A stretch of DNA of 64,000 nucleotides. It comes from Porticoccaceae bacterium. Its GTDB lineage: Bacteria; Pseudomonadota; Gammaproteobacteria; Pseudomonadales; Porticoccaceae. The position numbers and the translations under genes are program-made. The notes beneath the pieces were generated by a model. It saw only the letters and a program-made list of their open reading frames with translations. It did not search any database and had not been told where the DNA came from. The DNA lies in contig JAHEHL010000004.1 in assembly GCA_024644595.1 (NCBI GenBank), positions 247,096 through 311,095 of the forward strand, written 5' to 3'. How positions within the stretch are numbered: the stretch's first letter is position 1; each line of letters opens with the position of its first letter. This document shows positions 54,466 to 63,933 of this stretch, one piece after another.

Positions 54466-57384
54466 ATGAGCAACCACCCAGCGTTCGAACTGTTGCGCGA
54501 GCAAGAGATACCGTCCCTTAATGTCCGTTATCAGGAATATCGCCACCGCGTTACCGGTGCGCAGCATATCCACCTTGCCGCAGACAATAAGGAAAACGTA
54601 TTTTTAGTCGCGCTGCGCACAGTGCCCATGGACTCAACTGGGGTCGCTCATATTCTCGAGCACACAGCACTCTGTGGCAGCGAGAAATACCCAGTCCGCG
54701 ATCCGTTCTTTATGATGATTCGCCGCTCTCTCAACACCTTTATGAATGCCTTCACCAGTTCTGACTGGACCGCGTATCCTTTCGCCAGTCAAAACAAAAA
54801 AGATTTTAATAATCTACTCAGCGTCTATCTGGATTCGGTGTTTTTCGCCCGACTCGACCCGCTGGATTTTTCCCAGGAAGGTCACCGTCTGGAATTTGCT
54901 GACCCCGCCGACAGCAGCTCGGAACTGACCTATAAAGGTGTGGTGTTCAACGAAATGAAAGGTGCCATGAGTTCGATCAACTCGACGCTGTGGCAGACCA
55001 TGAGTAAACACCTCTACCCGACCAGCACCTACCACTACAACAGTGGTGGCGAGCCAGCGGATATTCCCGACCTGACCTATGATCAGTTCCAAGCGTTTTA
55101 TCGCACTCACTATCACCCGAGCAACGCGACATTTATTACCTTTGGTGATATTCCCGCAGCCGAACACCAGGCTATTTTTGAGCAAAATGCCTTGAGCCGT
55201 TTTGAGAAACTTGACTGCCATATTGCGGTTAGCAATGAGCAGCGCTATAGCGCACCGCAATACTTTGAAGAGAGCTACGCCGCAGACGAGCAGGAACCGT
55301 TGGAAAATCACACCCACATTGTGCTGTCCTGGCTGCTCGGCAACTCAACGGACTTGGAAGCCACTATGCAAGCACGTCTGCTGGCAAGTGTGCTCCTCGA
55401 CAATAGCGGCTCACCGCTGCAAAAAGCGCTTGAGACCACAGGGCTTGGCACATCGCCCTCACCGATGTGTGGCCTTGAAGACTCACAGAAAGAGCTTTGC
55501 TTTGCCTGTGGTGTAGAAGGCTCAAACCCTGAGCAGGCCGATGCGGTCGAAGCGATGATTCTCGATGTGCTGCGTGATGTAGCAGACAATGGTCTGCCAC
55601 AGGAACAGGTTGCCGCCAGTCTTCATCAGCTCGAACTGTCCCAGCGCGAAGTCTCTGGCGGCGGTTACCCCTACGGTCTCAATTTGATTCTCACGGCGCT
55701 CACCAGCGCCACCCATCGCGGTGATCCGGTATCCCTGTTAAATCTCGATCCAGTTTTGGAGAAACTGCAACAACAGATTCAGGACCCAGAATTTATCAAA
55801 TCACTGACACGTGATTTGTTACTCAGCAACCAGCACCGTATCCGCTTGGTTTTGAAACCGGACCATCAATTGGCGCAGCGCAAAGAACAGGCCGAAAAAC
55901 AACGTCTGGCCGATATTCAGCTTAACTTGAGTGACGCCGAGAAACAGGCGATTGTCGACAATGCCGCGGCACTCAAAGCACGTCAGGAGATGGAAGAAGA
56001 TCTTGAAATCCTGCCCAAGGTCGGCATCGAAGATGTGCCCGCAGAAGTAGCCTTCGCCGAGAAACACAGCACACAAGCATCCCCACTGGCGTTGACCAGC
56101 TATCAAGCGGGTACCAACGGCCTCGCCTATCAACAAATTATAATGCCGATGCCAGCTCTGAGTCCGGCGCAAATGGACCTGCTGCCACTCTACAGCACCT
56201 GCGTTACCGAAATGGGCGTTGGTGAGAAAGATTACCAGGCCACCCAGCTCTGGCACTCCAGTGTTGTTGGAGCCTACTCCGCATCCGCCTCAGTGCGCAG
56301 CGATAAAGATAGTCTCAAGCAGCTGCATGGCAATATTAGTTTCTCGGCCAAAGGTCTGGCACGCAATCAACTTGCGATGAGTGACCTCATGCAAGAATCG
56401 TTACACCGCGCCCGCTTTGACGAACTGTCGCGGTTGCGGGAACTGGTGGCGCAAATACGCACCCATCGTGAATCCTCAATTGTGGGCAATGGTCATGTGC
56501 TCGCCATGACCGCAGCAGCCAGCGGCCTCTCTGCAAATGCCTATTTAAGCCAGCGCTGGGGCGGCATGAGTGGATTGGCAATGATCAAAGTCCTCGATAA
56601 AAGCCTTGATTCAGAGGCTGGCCTTGAGACGCTTGCGGCACAATTAAAGGCCATTCATCAACTGATATTGCAGCAGCCGCGTCAGTATTTGCTGGTCGCT
56701 GAAGGCGAGCGGCTGGACACCTTTAAGCAGGTTATCAACGACACCTTTAGTCCATTTTCATCAAGTGCAGACGACACTTCTACAAACAACATAATTGACT
56801 TCGACCCAAAACTAAGACCAGTACAACACTGCTGGACGGCAAACACGCAAGTCAGTTTCTGCGCCAAGGCTTATCCGACAGTACCGTCAAGTCATGCCGA
56901 TGCCGCAGCACTCACCGTATTAGGTGGTGTGCTGCGCAACGGCTATCTGCATCGCACGATTCGCGAGCAAGGTGGAGCCTATGGTGGCGGTGCCTCGCAG
57001 GACAATCAGGCCGGTGCATTCCGCTTTTTCTCCTACCGCGATCCCCGTATTGAGGGCACGCTGAATGACTTTGATCAATCGATTAGTTGGTTACTCGAAA
57101 AACCACTCGGCGACGACAAAGTTGAAGAGGCCATTCTCGGCGTTATTGGCAGCCTAGATAAGCCAGGCTCTCCTGCCGGCGAGGCGATTCAAGCGTTTCA
57201 TAGTGAGCTCAATGGCCGCAGCAAAGCGTCGATGGTCGAGTTTCGAAATCGCGTATTAGCCGTGACTGATAGCGATCTTAAGCGCGTAACCAGCGAGTAT
57301 CTGCGCCCAGAAGCCGCCCAAACCGCGGTCATTACCAATAGCGATCTGGCCAGCCGGACCGGCCTCGACATTATTGCGGTATAA
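54466..57384 (+). CDS. M16C-family zinc protease (presequence protease-like)
   Basis: 972 aa. Inverted zinc motif H62-I-L-E65-H66, then FMNAFTSSDWTAYPFASQN and the third-ligand region VVFNEMKGAMSS. The two M16 halves and the M16C-associated domain are visible. No signal peptide, so presumably cytoplasmic; it degrades unstructured peptides. cmoA starts 4 bp after its stop, suggesting one operon. Confidence 0.93.
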   Translation: MSNHPAFELLREQEIPSLNVRYQEYRHRVTGAQHIHLAADNKENVFLVALRTVPMDSTGVAHILEHTALCGSEKYPVRDPFFMMIRRSLNTFMNAFTSSDWTAYPFASQNKKDFNNLLSVYLDSVFFARLDPLDFSQEGHRLEFADPADSSSELTYKGVVFNEMKGAMSSINSTLWQTMSKHLYPTSTYHYNSGGEPADIPDLTYDQFQAFYRTHYHPSNATFITFGDIPAAEHQAIFEQNALSRFEKLDCHIAVSNEQRYSAPQYFEESYAADEQEPLENHTHIVLSWLLGNSTDLEATMQARLLASVLLDNSGSPLQKALETTGLGTSPSPMCGLEDSQKELCFACGVEGSNPEQADAVEAMILDVLRDVADNGLPQEQVAASLHQLELSQREVSGGGYPYGLNLILTALTSATHRGDPVSLLNLDPVLEKLQQQIQDPEFIKSLTRDLLLSNQHRIRLVLKPDHQLAQRKEQAEKQRLADIQLNLSDAEKQAIVDNAAALKARQEMEEDLEILPKVGIEDVPAEVAFAEKHSTQASPLALTSYQAGTNGLAYQQIIMPMPALSPAQMDLLPLYSTCVTEMGVGEKDYQATQLWHSSVVGAYSASASVRSDKDSLKQLHGNISFSAKGLARNQLAMSDLMQESLHRARFDELSRLRELVAQIRTHRESSIVGNGHVLAMTAAASGLSANAYLSQRWGGMSGLAMIKVLDKSLDSEAGLETLAAQLKAIHQLILQQPRQYLLVAEGERLDTFKQVINDTFSPFSSSADDTSTNNIIDFDPKLRPVQHCWTANTQVSFCAKAYPTVPSSHADAAALTVLGGVLRNGYLHRTIREQGGAYGGGASQDNQAGAFRFFSYRDPRIEGTLNDFDQSISWLLEKPLGDDKVEEAILGVIGSLDKPGSPAGEAIQAFHSELNGRSKASMVEFRNRVLAVTDSDLKRVTSEYLRPEAAQTAVITNSDLASRTGLDIIAV

Positions 57385-57388
57385 GCCA

Positions 57389-58150
57389 ATGACTGACCAC
57401 AAGCCCCCGCAAACAGCAGTGTCGTTACAGCATGACAATCTGTTTGCCAGCCCGCTGGGCAAAGTGCCGGGGTTCGCCTTCGATCAGGCCGTGGTAGATG
57501 TGTTCCCGGATATGATTCAGCGTTCGGTACCTGGCTATCAAACAATCATAAATCTCTGCGGCGAACTCGCGGCGCGCTTTGTTCAGGACGACAGTAACTG
57601 CTATGACCTGGGTTGTTCGCTGGGTGCTTCCACATTGGCGCTTCGCAAACAGATCACTCAGCGCGGGGTAAAGATCGTCGCCGTGGACAACTCTGCAGCC
57701 ATGCTCGAACGCTGTGCCACAGTGCTACATGAGGACACCGCGACAACACCAGTGGAGTTGGTAGAGGCCGATATCTGCGATATCGAAATCAGCAACGCAT
57801 CCCTGGTAGTGATGAACTTTACCCTGCAGTTTATTGCCACAGAAAAGCGCCAAGCGCTATTGGAAAAAATCTATGCCGGGCTCAATCCCGGTGGCTGTCT
57901 GGTGATCTCTGAAAAACTCTTGTTTGAGCCCGAATCGCTCAATCAACTGCTCTCCGAGCTGCATCATCAATTTAAGCGCGCACAGGGATACAGTGATCTG
58001 GAAATCAGCCAAAAGCGCGACTCACTGGAAAATGTCCTGATTCCGGAAACTCTCGAGACCCATATCAAACGAATAAGGGCCTGCGGATTTAACTCCGCAA
58101 GCCCCTGGTTTCAATGCTTTAATTTTGCTTCCTTGGTGGCGATTAAATAA
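57389..58150 (+). CDS. cmoA: carboxy-S-adenosyl-L-methionine synthase CmoA
   Basis: 253 aa from ATG 57389. Class I SAM fold: CYDLGCSLGASTLALR, AVDNSAAML, NFTLQFIATEKRQALLEKIY and the C-terminal SPWFQCFNFASLVAIK, diagnostic for CmoA. It makes carboxy-SAM from SAM and prephenate; CmoB then uses it for cmo5U34 in tRNA. cmoB is ~1.9 kb away here rather than adjacent. The stop abuts the aldehyde dehydrogenase stop. Confidence 0.96.
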   Translation: MTDHKPPQTAVSLQHDNLFASPLGKVPGFAFDQAVVDVFPDMIQRSVPGYQTIINLCGELAARFVQDDSNCYDLGCSLGASTLALRKQITQRGVKIVAVDNSAAMLERCATVLHEDTATTPVELVEADICDIEISNASLVVMNFTLQFIATEKRQALLEKIYAGLNPGGCLVISEKLLFEPESLNQLLSELHHQFKRAQGYSDLEISQKRDSLENVLIPETLETHIKRIRACGFNSASPWFQCFNFASLVAIK

Positions 58151-59581
58151 TCAGCCAACCAATGATGTGATGGTTTTGATCATCTTTTTCACTTTTGGCG
58201 TGTACGGCGGATGCATCATATGGCCGCTGCCAAACTTGTCCTGCAGCACACTGCGTTCGTGGGAAAAGGCTTTAAAGCCCCACTCGCCACCAGACTTGCC
58301 AATACCGCTGTTGTTGACGCCGCCAAAGGGAAGATTGGGATGTACAAAATGCATCACCGTCTGGTTGATGCAGGTGTCACCAGCACTGGTCTCTTCAAGC
58401 ACCTTGTTAATGGCCGCCTTGTCGCGGGCAAAGACATAGAGTGCCAGTGGCTTGGGTTTGCTGTTGACGTAGTCGATAACATTGCCCAAGTCGCTGAAGG
58501 TTTTGATCGGCAACACCGGACCAAAAATCTCTTCATCCATAATTCTTGAACTATCAGCCATGCCTTCGATCAGGGTCGGCGCAATAAAACGATCGCCATC
58601 GTCAACCTGACCTCCGCTGATCACCTGCGCGCCATTGGCCAGCGCATCAGAGAGCAGCCCGGAAATGCGACTGTGATGTCCCTGATTGACCACTTGACAG
58701 TAATCGCCATTGCCCTGTGCGTCGCTGCCCTCACCATATTGGCGGGCGATGCAGCTCTTCAGCTCGGCAACCAGCGCATCTTTAATACTCTCGTGAACAA
58801 ACAGATAGTCCGGCGCAATACAGGTCTGGCCATTGTTCGAAAACTTGCCAAACGACACACTCCGCGCAGTCTTCTTGATATCGGCGCTCTTGTCGACAAT
58901 TACCGGGCTCTTGCCGCCCAGCTCCAGGGTTACCGACGTGAGGTTTTTCGCCGCAGCCGCCATCACATGCTTGCCCACCGCCGGGCTGCCGGTAAAGAAA
59001 ATATGGTCAAATGGCAGACTGGTCAGATAGGCTGACACTGCCGCATCGCCTTCAAACAAACTTACCTCTTCCGGACGGAATGCTTCACTGACAATCTCGG
59101 CAATCACCCTGGACATATTAGGCGTCATTTCAGAGGGTTTGAGAATCACCGGATTGCCCGCTGCAATGGCCGACATCATCGGACCAAAGGTCAGATTAAA
59201 CGGATAGTTCCACGGCGAGATCACCAGGCTGGTGCCCTTGGGTTCGGTAATAATTTTTGATGAGGTGCCGAGCATGGTCATCGAGGTACGCACAGACACT
59301 GGCTTCATCCAGCCCTTTAATTTCTTGCGAATATGCGACAACTCGGAGAGCACAATCATAATCTCGGCGATATCCACTTCCGCTTCCGGCTTACCAAAAT
59401 CTGCCGCAGCGGAGGCATAAATTTTATCGTAGGAGGCCTTAAACACCTTTTCAAAACGGGCCAACACTTCAAGGCGCTGTGCGCAGGTGGACTTGCGCAG
59501 CTTGAGTGCATAGGCTTTTTGAGCGGTGAATGCAGCGTCGATCGCCGCCTTGGTATCTAAATTCAGTTCTGGACCGTTCAT
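58151..59581 (-). CDS. aldehyde dehydrogenase, ALDH3-like (coniferyl-aldehyde dehydrogenase type)
   Basis: 476 aa. NAD(P)-binding PWNYPFNL, TGSPAVGK, catalytic Glu in LELGGKSP and nucleophile Cys in SNNGQTCIAPDYLF. Length and order match class 3/coniferyl-type enzymes that oxidise aromatic or long-chain aldehydes; substrate unknown. The C-terminal hydrophobic tail may associate with membrane. Converges with cmoA with no bases between stop codons. Confidence 0.92.
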   Translation of the reverse strand: MNGPELNLDTKAAIDAAFTAQKAYALKLRKSTCAQRLEVLARFEKVFKASYDKIYASAAADFGKPEAEVDIAEIMIVLSELSHIRKKLKGWMKPVSVRTSMTMLGTSSKIITEPKGTSLVISPWNYPFNLTFGPMMSAIAAGNPVILKPSEMTPNMSRVIAEIVSEAFRPEEVSLFEGDAAVSAYLTSLPFDHIFFTGSPAVGKHVMAAAAKNLTSVTLELGGKSPVIVDKSADIKKTARSVSFGKFSNNGQTCIAPDYLFVHESIKDALVAELKSCIARQYGEGSDAQGNGDYCQVVNQGHHSRISGLLSDALANGAQVISGGQVDDGDRFIAPTLIEGMADSSRIMDEEIFGPVLPIKTFSDLGNVIDYVNSKPKPLALYVFARDKAAINKVLEETSAGDTCINQTVMHFVHPNLPFGGVNNSGIGKSGGEWGFKAFSHERSVLQDKFGSGHMMHPPYTPKVKKMIKTITSLVG

Positions 59582-59748
59582 GCAAACCCCTTGTGGATTA
59601 TTGTTGTTGTTTTCTTGTCTCGCTCACTGAGCAGGCGTCGAAGATGCTACCCGACACCCCGTGAAATTCGTTATCAAACGATTGCTACCATGCAATATGG
59701 CAGCATTCATGTCAATTGTTTGGCACTGCCTGTAATTATTACCTGTGG

Positions 59749-59970
59749 TTAATAGTGTGGCGGTTTTTCTGACTCGGACGTTTCACCTTCGGCAGTCGCA
59801 TCCTGCAGTGTTTCAAGACGTTGCGCCATCGACTGATGGGCTCGAGTCAACACATCAATCTCTTTCTGCTGGCGAAATATCTCTTCACTTAACTCAGCAG
59901 TGGCCATTTCCTGATAGGCAAGCTTCTCTTCCAGTTGCTCAAAACGCTGCTCGATTTTATCGCTGCTCAT
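59749..59970 (-). CDS. slyX: SlyX family protein
   Basis: 73 aa, almost entirely a coiled coil (QRFEQLEEKLAYQEMATAELSEEIFRQQ) with the family's conserved C-terminal PPHY. Function unknown. Divergent from cmoB. Confidence 0.92.
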   Translation of the reverse strand: MSSDKIEQRFEQLEEKLAYQEMATAELSEEIFRQQKEIDVLTRAHQSMAQRLETLQDATAEGETSESEKPPHY

Positions 59971-60051
59971 TTATTTTTAAACTCCGCTCACTTTGCGGTA
60001 AACCATAGCGGAAATACCTTATAATTTGCCACTTAAATTTTAGGTGCCTGC

Positions 60052-61041
60052 ATGATTCCCGACACGCTTGATTATGGACCCCTATTCTGCTGGCTGGAAG
60101 AATCCGAGCTCAGCGAATGGGGTCACGACCTGCCCGCTTTGATTGCCCAACAACTGCGCCGTGAACGCTGGGGTGACATGCCTGAGTGGGAGGAAACTCT
60201 GCGCCGGTTACCGGAGCTTGACCCATTGCACATGGACTTTGCCAATGCTGTAGAAATCGGCGATATCAGCCTTATGGACAAAGGTCGACGCCTGGCTCTG
60301 CAAGCCACATTGATGGGACTGCATCCCTGGCGCAAAGGGCCCTTTCACTTGTTTGGCATGCACCTGGATACCGAATGGCGCTCCGACTGGAAATGGGATC
60401 GGGTCTTGCCGCATCTGGCACCCCTCAAAGGCCGAACCATTCTCGATGTCGGCTGTGGCAATGGCTACCACTGCTGGCGCATGCTCGGCGCCGGTGCTGA
60501 ACGCGTGATCGGCATTGACCCTTCAGTAAAATTTGTCTTTCAATTTCACGCCATCAAACACTTTGCCGGAAAACATCTACCGATTGATGTACTGCCACTT
60601 GGCATTGAGCAACTGCCGGAAAAAATGGCTGCCTTTGACACAGTGTTCTCTATGGGCATTCTCTATCATCGCCGTTCACCCATGGACCATCTACGTGAAC
60701 TGCGACAGCTGCTGAAGCCCGGAGGGCAACTGGTGCTCGAGACCCTGGTGGTTGAAGGCGGCGAGGGCCAGCTGTTGGTGCCGGAAGATCGCTACGCCAA
60801 GATGCCCAATGTGTGGTTTATCCCCTCCCCCGACATGCTATTGCGCTGGATGCGTAAAAATGGCCTGAAAAATCCGCGCATGGTCGATATCAACACAACC
60901 AGCATCGAAGAGCAGCGCTCGACCGACTGGATGACTTTTGAATCGCTTGCCGATTTTCTCGACCCCAATGATCCGCGCAAAACGGTTGAAGGCCATCCCG
61001 CGCCGGTGCGTGCGGTTTTTGTAGCGGAAGCCCCTTATTAA
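60052..61041 (+). CDS. cmoB: tRNA U34 carboxymethyltransferase CmoB
   Basis: 329 aa. Class I methyltransferase fold with RTILDVGCGNGYHCWRML, VIGIDPS and MGILYHRRSPMDHL, a strong match to CmoB. It transfers the carboxymethyl group from carboxy-SAM to ho5U34, giving cmo5U34 that broadens wobble decoding. The last codons A-P-Y plus TAA are repeated in frame downstream. Confidence 0.96.
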   Translation: MIPDTLDYGPLFCWLEESELSEWGHDLPALIAQQLRRERWGDMPEWEETLRRLPELDPLHMDFANAVEIGDISLMDKGRRLALQATLMGLHPWRKGPFHLFGMHLDTEWRSDWKWDRVLPHLAPLKGRTILDVGCGNGYHCWRMLGAGAERVIGIDPSVKFVFQFHAIKHFAGKHLPIDVLPLGIEQLPEKMAAFDTVFSMGILYHRRSPMDHLRELRQLLKPGGQLVLETLVVEGGEGQLLVPEDRYAKMPNVWFIPSPDMLLRWMRKNGLKNPRMVDINTTSIEEQRSTDWMTFESLADFLDPNDPRKTVEGHPAPVRAVFVAEAPY

Positions 61042-61071
61042 GAAGCCCCTTATTAAAAAGCCCTTTATTAA
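61027..61071 (+). repeat. 15-bp tandem repeat spanning the cmoB stop codon
   Basis: Unit GAAGCCCCTTATTAA: two perfect copies (61027-61041, 61042-61056) and one with three changes (61057-61071). The period is five codons, so TAA recurs in frame (E-A-P-Y-stop, E-A-P-Y-stop, K-A-L-Y-stop). The first copy contains the real stop. Confidence 0.95.
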
Positions 61072-61221
61072 AAAGCGGGGCATTAACCAACTCATACAAG
61101 TTCTCCAAGCTCTGCCACAATAATCATCATCAAACAGCAGCACGCCTGTGCAGCTGCTACATTTACTCTGTGCCTTTTCCGCCATCCGGCAAACCGAATA
61201 TCAACATCAAAGGGAATCACT

Positions 61222-61797
61222 ATGAACAGAGTATTCGCGGTTTTCAGTCTTGTTTTCTTCAGCCTCGTCCTCGCGTTTTCAAGCGCCTGCAGCAACAGCC
61301 CAACAAAATCCGCCGCCGAAAAACGTCAGGTTATTATCGACATGCGCAGCCAGGTTCTCGGCGAGCTTTACAAACTCAAGCCGGATGTCCGGGCCCAGGT
61401 TATCAAAGCCGAAGGTTATGCGGTCTTTAGCAATGCCAATATCAACCTGATTTTTGCCAGTGTGGGCGGTGGCCACGGCGTGGTGCATGACAACAAAAAC
61501 GGCAAAAATACCTATATGAAAATGGGTGAAGCGGGCATTGGCCTTGGGCTTGGCGTTAAGGATTTCCGCGCGGTGTTTGTCTTCCACAGCCGCGATGCGC
61601 TGACCCAGTTTGTCGAAAAAGGCTGGGCCTTTGGCGTCAATGCCGATGCCGCGGCCAAGGCCAGTGAAAAAGGCGCCGCCGTCGGTGGCGAGGCAACCTT
61701 CGACAACATCACGGTCTATCAGCTCACCGAGTCAGGACTCGCCTTACAGGCAACGGTTAAAGGAACCAAGTTCTGGCAGGATAGTGAACTCAACTAA
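61222..61797 (+). CDS. SYLF/Ysc84-domain lipoprotein
   Basis: 191 aa. Signal peptide with lipobox (FSSACS), then a SYLF (YSC84) lipid-binding domain: RAQVIKAEGYAVFSNANINLIFASVGGGHGVVHD, MKMGEAGIGLGLGVKDFRAVFVF and KGWAFGVNADAAAKAS. SYLF domains bind membranes/phosphoinositides in eukaryotes; the bacterial role is unclear. AAGGGA precedes the ATG. Confidence 0.9.
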   Translation: MNRVFAVFSLVFFSLVLAFSSACSNSPTKSAAEKRQVIIDMRSQVLGELYKLKPDVRAQVIKAEGYAVFSNANINLIFASVGGGHGVVHDNKNGKNTYMKMGEAGIGLGLGVKDFRAVFVFHSRDALTQFVEKGWAFGVNADAAAKASEKGAAVGGEATFDNITVYQLTESGLALQATVKGTKFWQDSELN

Positions 61798-61813
61798 ACC
61801 GAGTGCATAACCT

Positions 61814-62932
61814 CTAGATCTTGGTCAGTGCCGCTTCGGCGGCAATATAGTCATAACCCAGCGCATCAGCCACCGCCTTATAGGTCACCTGGCCGCGATG
61901 AACATTGAGGCCATTTTGAAGGTTTTTATCCGTTAACAGCGCAGACACTGGATCATTCGCAAGAGCCAGCGCATAGCTTAAAGTGGCATTATTAAGCGCC
62001 ATAGTTGCCGTGCGCGCCACACCACCCGGCATATTGGCAACACAATAATGAACCACATTATCAACCACAAAGGTTGGCTCCTGATGAGTGGTCGCCCGAG
62101 AAGTCTCAAAACAGCCGCCCTGATCAATCGCAACATCCACCACAACCGCGCCGCGCTTCATCCGACTGATGATATCGCGGCTGAGTAATTTGGGCGCCGC
62201 CGCACCGGGAATTAGCACCGCACCAATCACAAGGTCCGCATTCAGCGCATATTCTTCAATTGCCACAGCAGTCGAATAAACACAGTGCGCGCGACCTTGA
62301 TATTTGGCATCCAGCTGACGCAGACGGGCGATCGAGCGATCGACAATCGTTACATCCGCACCCAGACCAACAGCCATGGCAGCGGCATTATCACCCACCA
62401 CACCACCACCGATAACCAACACCTTTGCCGGCGCCACACCCGGCACTCCGCCAAGCAGCACACCGCGACCACCCTGAGCTATCTCGAGATAATGAGCCCC
62501 GGCCTGAACCGACATCCGTCCGGCCACTTCAGACATCGGCGCCAACAGCGGCAAACCACCTTGATTATCCGTGACCGTTTCATAGGCAATGCAGGTAGCC
62601 CCGGATTCAACCAGCAACCTCGCCTGCTCGGGATCCGGCGCCAAATGTAAATAGGTGTAGAGAATCTGGCCAGCGCGCAACATTTTGCATTCATTCGCTT
62701 GCGGCTCTTTAACCTTGATAATCATATCTGCCGCGGCAAAAATCTCCGCCGCATCGGCGACTATTTCGGCGCCTGCCGCACGGTATTCATTATCGCTGAA
62801 ATCAATCGCCATGCCGGCATTGGTCTCAACCATGACACGATGACCTCGGGCTACCAACTCCACCACTGAAGAAGGTGTTAAACCCACACGATATTCATGA
62901 TTTTTAATCTCTTTCGGAACACCTACCAGCAT
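61814..62932 (-). CDS. ald: alanine dehydrogenase
   Basis: 372 aa; NAD-dependent interconversion of alanine and pyruvate plus ammonia. [20 protein letters not shown] at the N terminus, KVKEPQ (substrate Lys), YTYLHLAPD (catalytic His), the nucleotide site [12 protein letters not shown] and DVAIDQGG. Divergent from the Lrp-family regulator, which probably controls it in response to alanine. Confidence 0.97.
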   Translation of the reverse strand: MLVGVPKEIKNHEYRVGLTPSSVVELVARGHRVMVETNAGMAIDFSDNEYRAAGAEIVADAAEIFAAADMIIKVKEPQANECKMLRAGQILYTYLHLAPDPEQARLLVESGATCIAYETVTDNQGGLPLLAPMSEVAGRMSVQAGAHYLEIAQGGRGVLLGGVPGVAPAKVLVIGGGVVGDNAAAMAVGLGADVTIVDRSIARLRQLDAKYQGRAHCVYSTAVAIEEYALNADLVIGAVLIPGAAAPKLLSRDIISRMKRGAVVVDVAIDQGGCFETSRATTHQEPTFVVDNVVHYCVANMPGGVARTATMALNNATLSYALALANDPVSALLTDKNLQNGLNVHRGQVTYKAVADALGYDYIAAEAALTKI

Positions 62933-63007
62933 AAGTCACCCCTAATTAGTAATTAATGGCATTCTAAGATTATTTAAAAATATTTCTTAATTATTTCCCA
63001 TTTGTTG

Positions 63008-63022
63008 TAGAATATTTTTCTA
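63008..63022. promoter_or_regulatory. Lrp-box in the ald-lrp divergent region
   Basis: TAGAATATTTTTCTA matches every position of the E. coli Lrp consensus (YAGHAWATTWTDCTR) and is 30 bp upstream of the regulator's ATG. The flanking sequence is unusually AT-rich, as expected for Lrp/AldR sites. Confidence 0.7.
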
Positions 63023-63051
63023 TAAAATGAATTTAAACAGGATAATTTAAT

Positions 63052-63549
63052 ATGCCAAATAGTGAAGAGCGGGCCGCCTGGGCGCTAAGCAAAATAGATC
63101 GCAATATTCTTCGCATCCTGCAACGCGATGGACGCATCAGCTATACAGACCTGGCCCGCGAAGTTGGGCTTTCAGTCACCCCCTGTATCGAGCGGGTCAA
63201 GCGCCTCGAGCGCAGCGGCTATATACAGGGCTACACTGCAAAACTTAATCCGGATCTACTGAATGCCGGTCTCGTGGTTTTTGTCCAGATTCGTCTTAAC
63301 CATACCTCGCAGAAAAACTTCGAAGAATTTCGCCGCTCGGTACTCGACCTTGAAGATGTGCAGAGCTGCTACCTTGTCTCCGGCAATTACGACTACCTTC
63401 TCAAAGCCCGGGTCGCCGATATGGCCGCCTATCGCGAACTGCTCGGCAGCCGCATTCTCAAGCTCCCAGCGGTACAGGAATCAACCAGTTATGTGGTGAT
63501 GGAAGAACTAAAGGAAACCATGCAACTCTCTATACCTCAGGGCCGTTGA
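63052..63549 (+). CDS. Lrp/AsnC family regulator
   Basis: 165 aa. An N-terminal HTH (KIDRNILRILQRDGRISYTDLAREVGLS, VTPCIERVKRLERSGYIQGY) and a C-terminal RAM ligand domain (FEEFRRSVLDLEDVQSCYLVSGNYDYLLK). Similar to Lrp and AldR, divergent from ald with a matching operator between them; likely an alanine/leucine-responsive activator or repressor. Confidence 0.94.
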   Translation: MPNSEERAAWALSKIDRNILRILQRDGRISYTDLAREVGLSVTPCIERVKRLERSGYIQGYTAKLNPDLLNAGLVVFVQIRLNHTSQKNFEEFRRSVLDLEDVQSCYLVSGNYDYLLKARVADMAAYRELLGSRILKLPAVQESTSYVVMEELKETMQLSIPQGR

Positions 63550-63588
63550 CCCCTCTAAAAAAAGGGCTCATAAGCAAGCCGAGAATTG

Positions 63589-63617
63589 TTGACTCATTCG
63601 CCCTGCTCACCTATAGT
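63589..63617 (+). promoter_or_regulatory. tRNA-Arg promoter
   Basis: TTGACT (63589-63594), 17-bp spacer, TATAGT (63612-63617), followed by a GC-rich ACGCGACC discriminator typical of stringently controlled stable-RNA promoters. The tRNA starts 27 nt after the -10. Confidence 0.85.
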
Positions 63618-63644
63618 ACGCGACCTCTGAAAGGAGACAGCAAC

Positions 63645-63721
63645 GCACTCGTAGCTCAGCTGGATAGAGTACCCGGCTACGAACCGGGCGGTCGAAGGTT
63701 CGAATCCTTCCGAGTGCACCA
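63645..63721 (+). tRNA. tRNA-Arg (anticodon ACG)
   Basis: A 77-nt cloverleaf with acceptor GCACTCG/CGAGTGC, D-arm TAGCTCAGCTGGATAGAG, anticodon arm CCCGG-CTACGAA-CCGGG, T-arm GGTTCGAATCC and encoded CCA. A34 would be edited to inosine for CGU/CGC/CGA decoding. Its 3' end is duplicated downstream. Confidence 0.97.
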
Positions 63722-63730
63722 TCTAAACAA

Positions 63731-63756
63731 AAGCCCGGCCTTGTGCCGGGTTTTTG
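63731..63756 (+). terminator. Rho-independent terminator after tRNA-Arg, copy 1
   Basis: CCCGG-CCTTGTG-CCGGG (63734-63750) flanked by an A-run and followed by TTTTT, 10 nt after the tRNA CCA. Confidence 0.88.
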
Positions 63757-63907
63757 GTTTAGTCGCCTTGAGAAGCTCGAACCGTAAAAGGTTCGACAAA
63801 CACCGACAGGTGTTTGGACCAAGCCGCTGTTGCGGCGCAGCTCCGCAGGAGTCAAAACATCCAACGGATGTTTTTAGTCAATCCTTCCGAGTGCACCATC
63901 TAAACAA

Positions 63908-63933
63908 AAGCCCGGCCTTGTGCCGGGTTTTTG
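63908..63933 (+). terminator. Rho-independent terminator, copy 2 in the repeat
   Basis: Identical to the terminator at 63731-63756, displaced by 177 bp as part of the second repeat unit. Confidence 0.8.

Noticed and set aside
63607..63864. 85-codon minus-strand ORF over the tRNA and repeat
   Set aside because: It reads GRIRTFDRPVRSRVLYPAELR, the translation of the antisense strand of a tRNA; such ORFs are a well-known artefact. The region is a tRNA plus repeat.
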